Source: Halorubrum sp. Atlit-26R (lineage in GTDB: Archaea; Halobacteriota; Halobacteria; Halobacteriales; Haloferacaceae). Taken from it: a stretch of DNA of 64,000 nucleotides. Both the position numbers and the translations under genes were made by a program. Location: NCBI RefSeq assembly GCF_003666015.1, contig NZ_QPLT01000003.1, positions 1-64,000 on the forward strand, given 5' to 3'. The notes beneath the pieces are model-generated. The model was not told the origin of the DNA. It searched no databases and worked only from the letters and a program-made list of their open reading frames with translations. How positions within the stretch are numbered: position 1 is the stretch's first letter; every line of letters starts with the position of its first letter. This document shows, one piece after another, positions 61,433 to 64,000 of this stretch.

Positions 61433-63667
61433 TCAGGCGGTCTCGGGGCGGACCGATTCGAGCGCGGCGTCGAAGTCCTCGCCGGTGATCCCGACCTCGT
61501 CGGCGTGGTCGTTGGCGGCCTCGCCGTGCTCGTCGGCCACGCGCTCGATGGCGCGCATCGCGGCCGCCCGCGTCAGCGAGGCGATCTCCGCGCCGGAGTA
61601 CCCCTCCGTCTCGTCTGCGACCCGTTCCAGGTCGACCTCGTCGGTCAGCGGCTTGCCGCGGGTGTGGACTTCGAGGATCTTGCGGCGCGCCTCGCGGTCC
61701 GGCTCCGGCACCTCGACGTGGGTCTCCAAGCGCCCGGGGCGGAGCAGCGCGGGGTCGAGCGCGTCGCGCCGGTTGGTCGCCGCGAGGACGACGAGGTTCG
61801 GGTTGTCGCTGGCGCGGTCGAGTTCCGTCAGGAGCTGGGAGACGACGCGCTCGCTCACGCCGGAGCCGTCGCCGCCGGCCGCGTCGCGGTCGGTCGCGAC
61901 CGCGTCGATCTCGTCGAAGAAGATGATGGCGGGCGCCGCCTGCCGGGCCCGGTCGAACAGCTCGCGGACCGCCTTCTCCGACTCACCGACGTAGCGGTCG
62001 AGGAGTTCGGGGCCGGCCACCTGGATGTAGTTGACCCCGCTCTCGCCGGCGATGGCGCGCGCGAGCAGCGTCTTCCCGGTCCCCGGGGGCCCGTACAGCA
62101 GGACGCCGGTCGGGGGGTCGGCGCCCGCGGCGTCGAACAGCGGGCCGTACGACAGCGGCCACGTCACGGCCCGTTCGAGCTCCTCCTTCGCGTCGTCGAG
62201 GCCGCCCACGTCGGCGAAGTCGGTGGTCGGCTGCTCGGCGACGTACTCGCGCATCGCGCTCGGCTCGACGCTCGCGTGCGCGGCCTCGAAGTCCGCCTTG
62301 GAGACGGTCACCTCGTTCAGCGCGCGCGAGTCCGACTCGCGGGCGCGACGGAGCGCGGTCATCGCCGCCTCCTGCGCGAGCCCCTCGATGTCGGCGCCGA
62401 CGAACCCGTGCGTGCGGCTCGCGATCCGGTCGAGGTCCACGTCGTCCGCCAGCGGCATCCGGCGCGTGTGGACGTCGAGGATCTGTCGGCGCCCGGACTC
62501 GCCGGGGACGCCGATCTCGATCTCGCGGTCGAACCGGCCGCCGCGGCGGAGCGCGGGGTCGATGGTGTCGACGCGGTTCGTCGCGCCGATGACGATCACG
62601 TCGCCGCGGGCGTCGAGCCCGTCCATCAGCGAGAGCAGCTGGCCGACGACGCGGTTCTCCACGTCGCCGCCGTCGTCGCGCTTGCCCGCGATCGAGTCGA
62701 TCTCGTCGAAGAAGACGATCGCCGGGGCGTCCTCGCTCGCGCGCTCGAACACCTCGCGGAGCCGCTCCTCCGACTCGCCCTTGTACTTCGACATGATCTC
62801 CGGGCCGTCCACCGTGATGAACGTCGCGTCGACCTCGTTGGCGACGGCGCGGGCGATCAGCGTCTTTCCGGTCCCCGGCGGGCCGTGGAGGAGGACCCCC
62901 TTCGGCGGGTCGATGCCGAGCCGGGTGAACACCTCCGGCTCGGAGAGGGGGAGCTCGATGGTCTCCCGGACCAGCTCTAACTCCTCGTCCAAGCCGCCGA
63001 TGTCCTCGTAGGTCGCGCCCGCGGTATGCTCGGCGGGCGGCGAGTCGCCCGCCTTCGGGCGCGCGTCGTCTCCGGGGAGGTCGGTCCCCGAGCCGGCGGC
63101 GGGCGCGGACCGGTCGTCGTCGGCCGGTGCGCTTCCGCGGTCACTCGCGGCCCCCACGTCGCCCTCGTACTCGACGGACACGTCCGTCGAGGCGGTGATC
63201 CGGACGGTCCCCGCGGGCGCCGTCCGGGCCACGACGAAGCGAAGGCCGCCGAGGCGCTCGACGTGGACCGCCTCGCCCTCGGTGACGGGACGGTCGCGGA
63301 GCTCGCGGGAGAGCGCGCGCTCGACGACCTCGCGGCTCACGTCGACCTCGGCGAGGCGGCCGGGGGCCGTCAGCGTCACGCGGTCCGCGTCGGCGACGTC
63401 GACGGGGGCGATGGTGACGGTGTCGCCGACCTTCACGCCGGCGTTCGCGCGGGTGTCGGCGTCGATGAGGACGGAGCCGTCGGCGGCGTCGGGGCCGCCG
63501 GGCCACACCTTCGCGACCGCGGTGCGCTCGCCGCGCACCTCGACCGTGTCGCCGCTGAGGAGGGCGAGCCGCTTGCGGGCCGACTCGGGGAGCCTGGCGA
63601 TGCCCCGGCCCGCGTCCCGCTTCTCGGCGGCACGCACCGTGAGCCGGAGCCCTGCGGTGTCGTTCAT
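61433..63667 (-). CDS. CDC48/VCP-type AAA+ ATPase
   Basis: A 744-residue ATPase that extracts or unfolds substrates. The N domain (double-psi barrel, MNDTAGLRLTVRAAEKRDAG) is followed by D1 (Walker A LLHGPPGTGKT, Walker B FFDEIDS) and D2 (LLYGPPGTGKT, FFDEIDA), each with an arginine-finger region. An Asp/Ala/Ser linker (about 185-220) separates N and D1. ATG 63667 is preferred to the 63748 start, which reaches over the GC-rich upstream region. It probably feeds substrates to the proteasome together with PAN (35.2 kb). Confidence 0.94.
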   Translation of the reverse strand: MNDTAGLRLTVRAAEKRDAGRGIARLPESARKRLALLSGDTVEVRGERTAVAKVWPGGPDAADGSVLIDADTRANAGVKVGDTVTIAPVDVADADRVTLTAPGRLAEVDVSREVVERALSRELRDRPVTEGEAVHVERLGGLRFVVARTAPAGTVRITASTDVSVEYEGDVGAASDRGSAPADDDRSAPAAGSGTDLPGDDARPKAGDSPPAEHTAGATYEDIGGLDEELELVRETIELPLSEPEVFTRLGIDPPKGVLLHGPPGTGKTLIARAVANEVDATFITVDGPEIMSKYKGESEERLREVFERASEDAPAIVFFDEIDSIAGKRDDGGDVENRVVGQLLSLMDGLDARGDVIVIGATNRVDTIDPALRRGGRFDREIEIGVPGESGRRQILDVHTRRMPLADDVDLDRIASRTHGFVGADIEGLAQEAAMTALRRARESDSRALNEVTVSKADFEAAHASVEPSAMREYVAEQPTTDFADVGGLDDAKEELERAVTWPLSYGPLFDAAGADPPTGVLLYGPPGTGKTLLARAIAGESGVNYIQVAGPELLDRYVGESEKAVRELFDRARQAAPAIIFFDEIDAVATDRDAAGGDGSGVSERVVSQLLTELDRASDNPNLVVLAATNRRDALDPALLRPGRLETHVEVPEPDREARRKILEVHTRGKPLTDEVDLERVADETEGYSGAEIASLTRAAAMRAIERVADEHGEAANDHADEVGITGEDFDAALESVRPETA

Positions 63668-63770
63668 ACACCCCCCTTCCGGCCCGCGGCTCTTTATCCT
63701 TGTCCGACGCCGTCGCGAGCGGTTTCCCGGCCGCGGATATCGATCCAAAACGGTCGGGAGGGTAGTGACG

Positions 63771-64000
63771 GTTGCTTATAAATAGCGGCCGCGGTGGCGT
63801 GCGCCTGCGAGCGGCCGCCCTCGGCGGCCGCGAGTCGCACGCGCGAGGGAGTCAGTCGCCGGAGCGAAGCGGAGGCGACTGACGAGGCTGGGGAGGCGTG
63901 AGGTGCTGTGCGGTGCGGTCGGGTGGGACTCAAAGGGGCAGCCGCGAGGGGCGCGCAGACGACGTAAGCACCGCAGGGAGCGAACGGAGTGAGCGACCGA
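63771..64000 (+). repeat. Structured repeat copy G (cut by window end)
   Basis: TTATAAATAG (63777) and the head box GCGGTGGCG (63791) open the copy. Hairpin 1 (about 63799-63848) has long GC arms. Hairpin 2 pairs GTCAGTCGCC with GGCGACTGAC (63851-63882). The boxes GACGAGGCTGGGGAGGCGTGAGG and GGGTGGGACTCAAAGGGGCAGCC follow (63880-63943), and the left arm of hairpin 3 with loop sequence GACGACGTAAGCACCGCAGGG runs to the window end. The tail is not visible. Confidence 0.85.

Noticed and set aside
1-64000. tRNA, rRNA or known riboswitch genes
   Set aside because: Intergenic stretches were read for cloverleaf ends (CCA-free archaeal acceptor pairs, TTCGA loops) and none was convincing.

Overview
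The window comes from a halophilic archaeon of the order Halobacteria, most like Halorubrum. GC content is about 70%, the proteins are very acidic, and stop codons often overlap the next start as ATGA or GTGA. Many genes have a TATA-like TTTATA/TTATAA box 24-31 nt before the start codon, as expected for leaderless transcripts. Marker genes agree: proteasome-activating nucleotidase, CDC48-type ATPase, archaeal IF2/aIF5B, pelota, NOB1, RtcB with archease, CofH, class I HMG-CoA reductase, HalX response regulator, amphi-Trp and LWR-salt proteins.

Layout. 1-1.07 kb: two insertion-sequence remnants, a structured repeat (copy A) and a small MITE with terminal inverted repeats and a target duplication. 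1.07-5.5 kb: SIMPL lipoprotein, FNT channel fused to two USP domains, DUF389 membrane protein. 5.6-10.9 kb: homoserine kinase and a Zn/Mn ABC uptake operon with its DtxR/MntR-type regulator. 10.9-16.8 kb: HTTM and DCC proteins (divergent pair), DHFR-ThyA operon, YdjM-like membrane protein, class V aminotransferase. 17.2-25.2 kb: aldo/keto reductase, fused FAD/Fe-S dehydrogenase, polysaccharide flippase, aspartoacylase-like enzyme, pyruvoyl-dependent arginine decarboxylase. 25.8-31.9 kb: an orphan CARF-like/HTH regulator divergent from a 1174-residue pentapeptide-repeat protein ending in a K+-channel pore, then an acetamidase/formamidase. 32.5-36.5 kb: M29 peptidase, amphi-Trp protein, HalX regulator, PAN. 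37.3-51.8 kb: CofH, HMG-CoA reductase, IMPase, archease-RtcB region, MTH1187, pelota and several haloarchaeal membrane proteins. 51.8-54.3 kb: an AT-rich island with a Tat lipoprotein, DUF2085 and two Gln-rich zinc-ribbon proteins. 54.3-63.7 kb: IF2, PRC-barrel/NOB1, DUF2891, cis-prenyltransferase, LWR-salt, HAD, PadR, NikR, CDC48-type ATPase.

The most unusual feature is a family of large non-coding repeats. There are seven loci (A-G) plus one fragment, in both orientations, and every gene-free gap longer than about 300 bp holds one. Each copy has fixed sequence boxes and three hairpins whose arms differ between copies while staying complementary, including a matched CAAAG:CTTTG to CGAAG:CTTCG change. 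A tail of tandem modules, each with a TTTATAAG box about 30 nt from the conserved box, suggests a structured RNA or a structure-selected mobile element. In copy C the middle hairpin has become a run of about eight short hairpins with 3-nt loops.

Other notable points are low-GC codons exactly at the RtcB intein-insertion motif, an ATTAAC-N16-GTTAAT operator candidate upstream of nikR, and the pentapeptide-repeat/K+ channel fusion. No tRNA, rRNA or CRISPR array was recognised.
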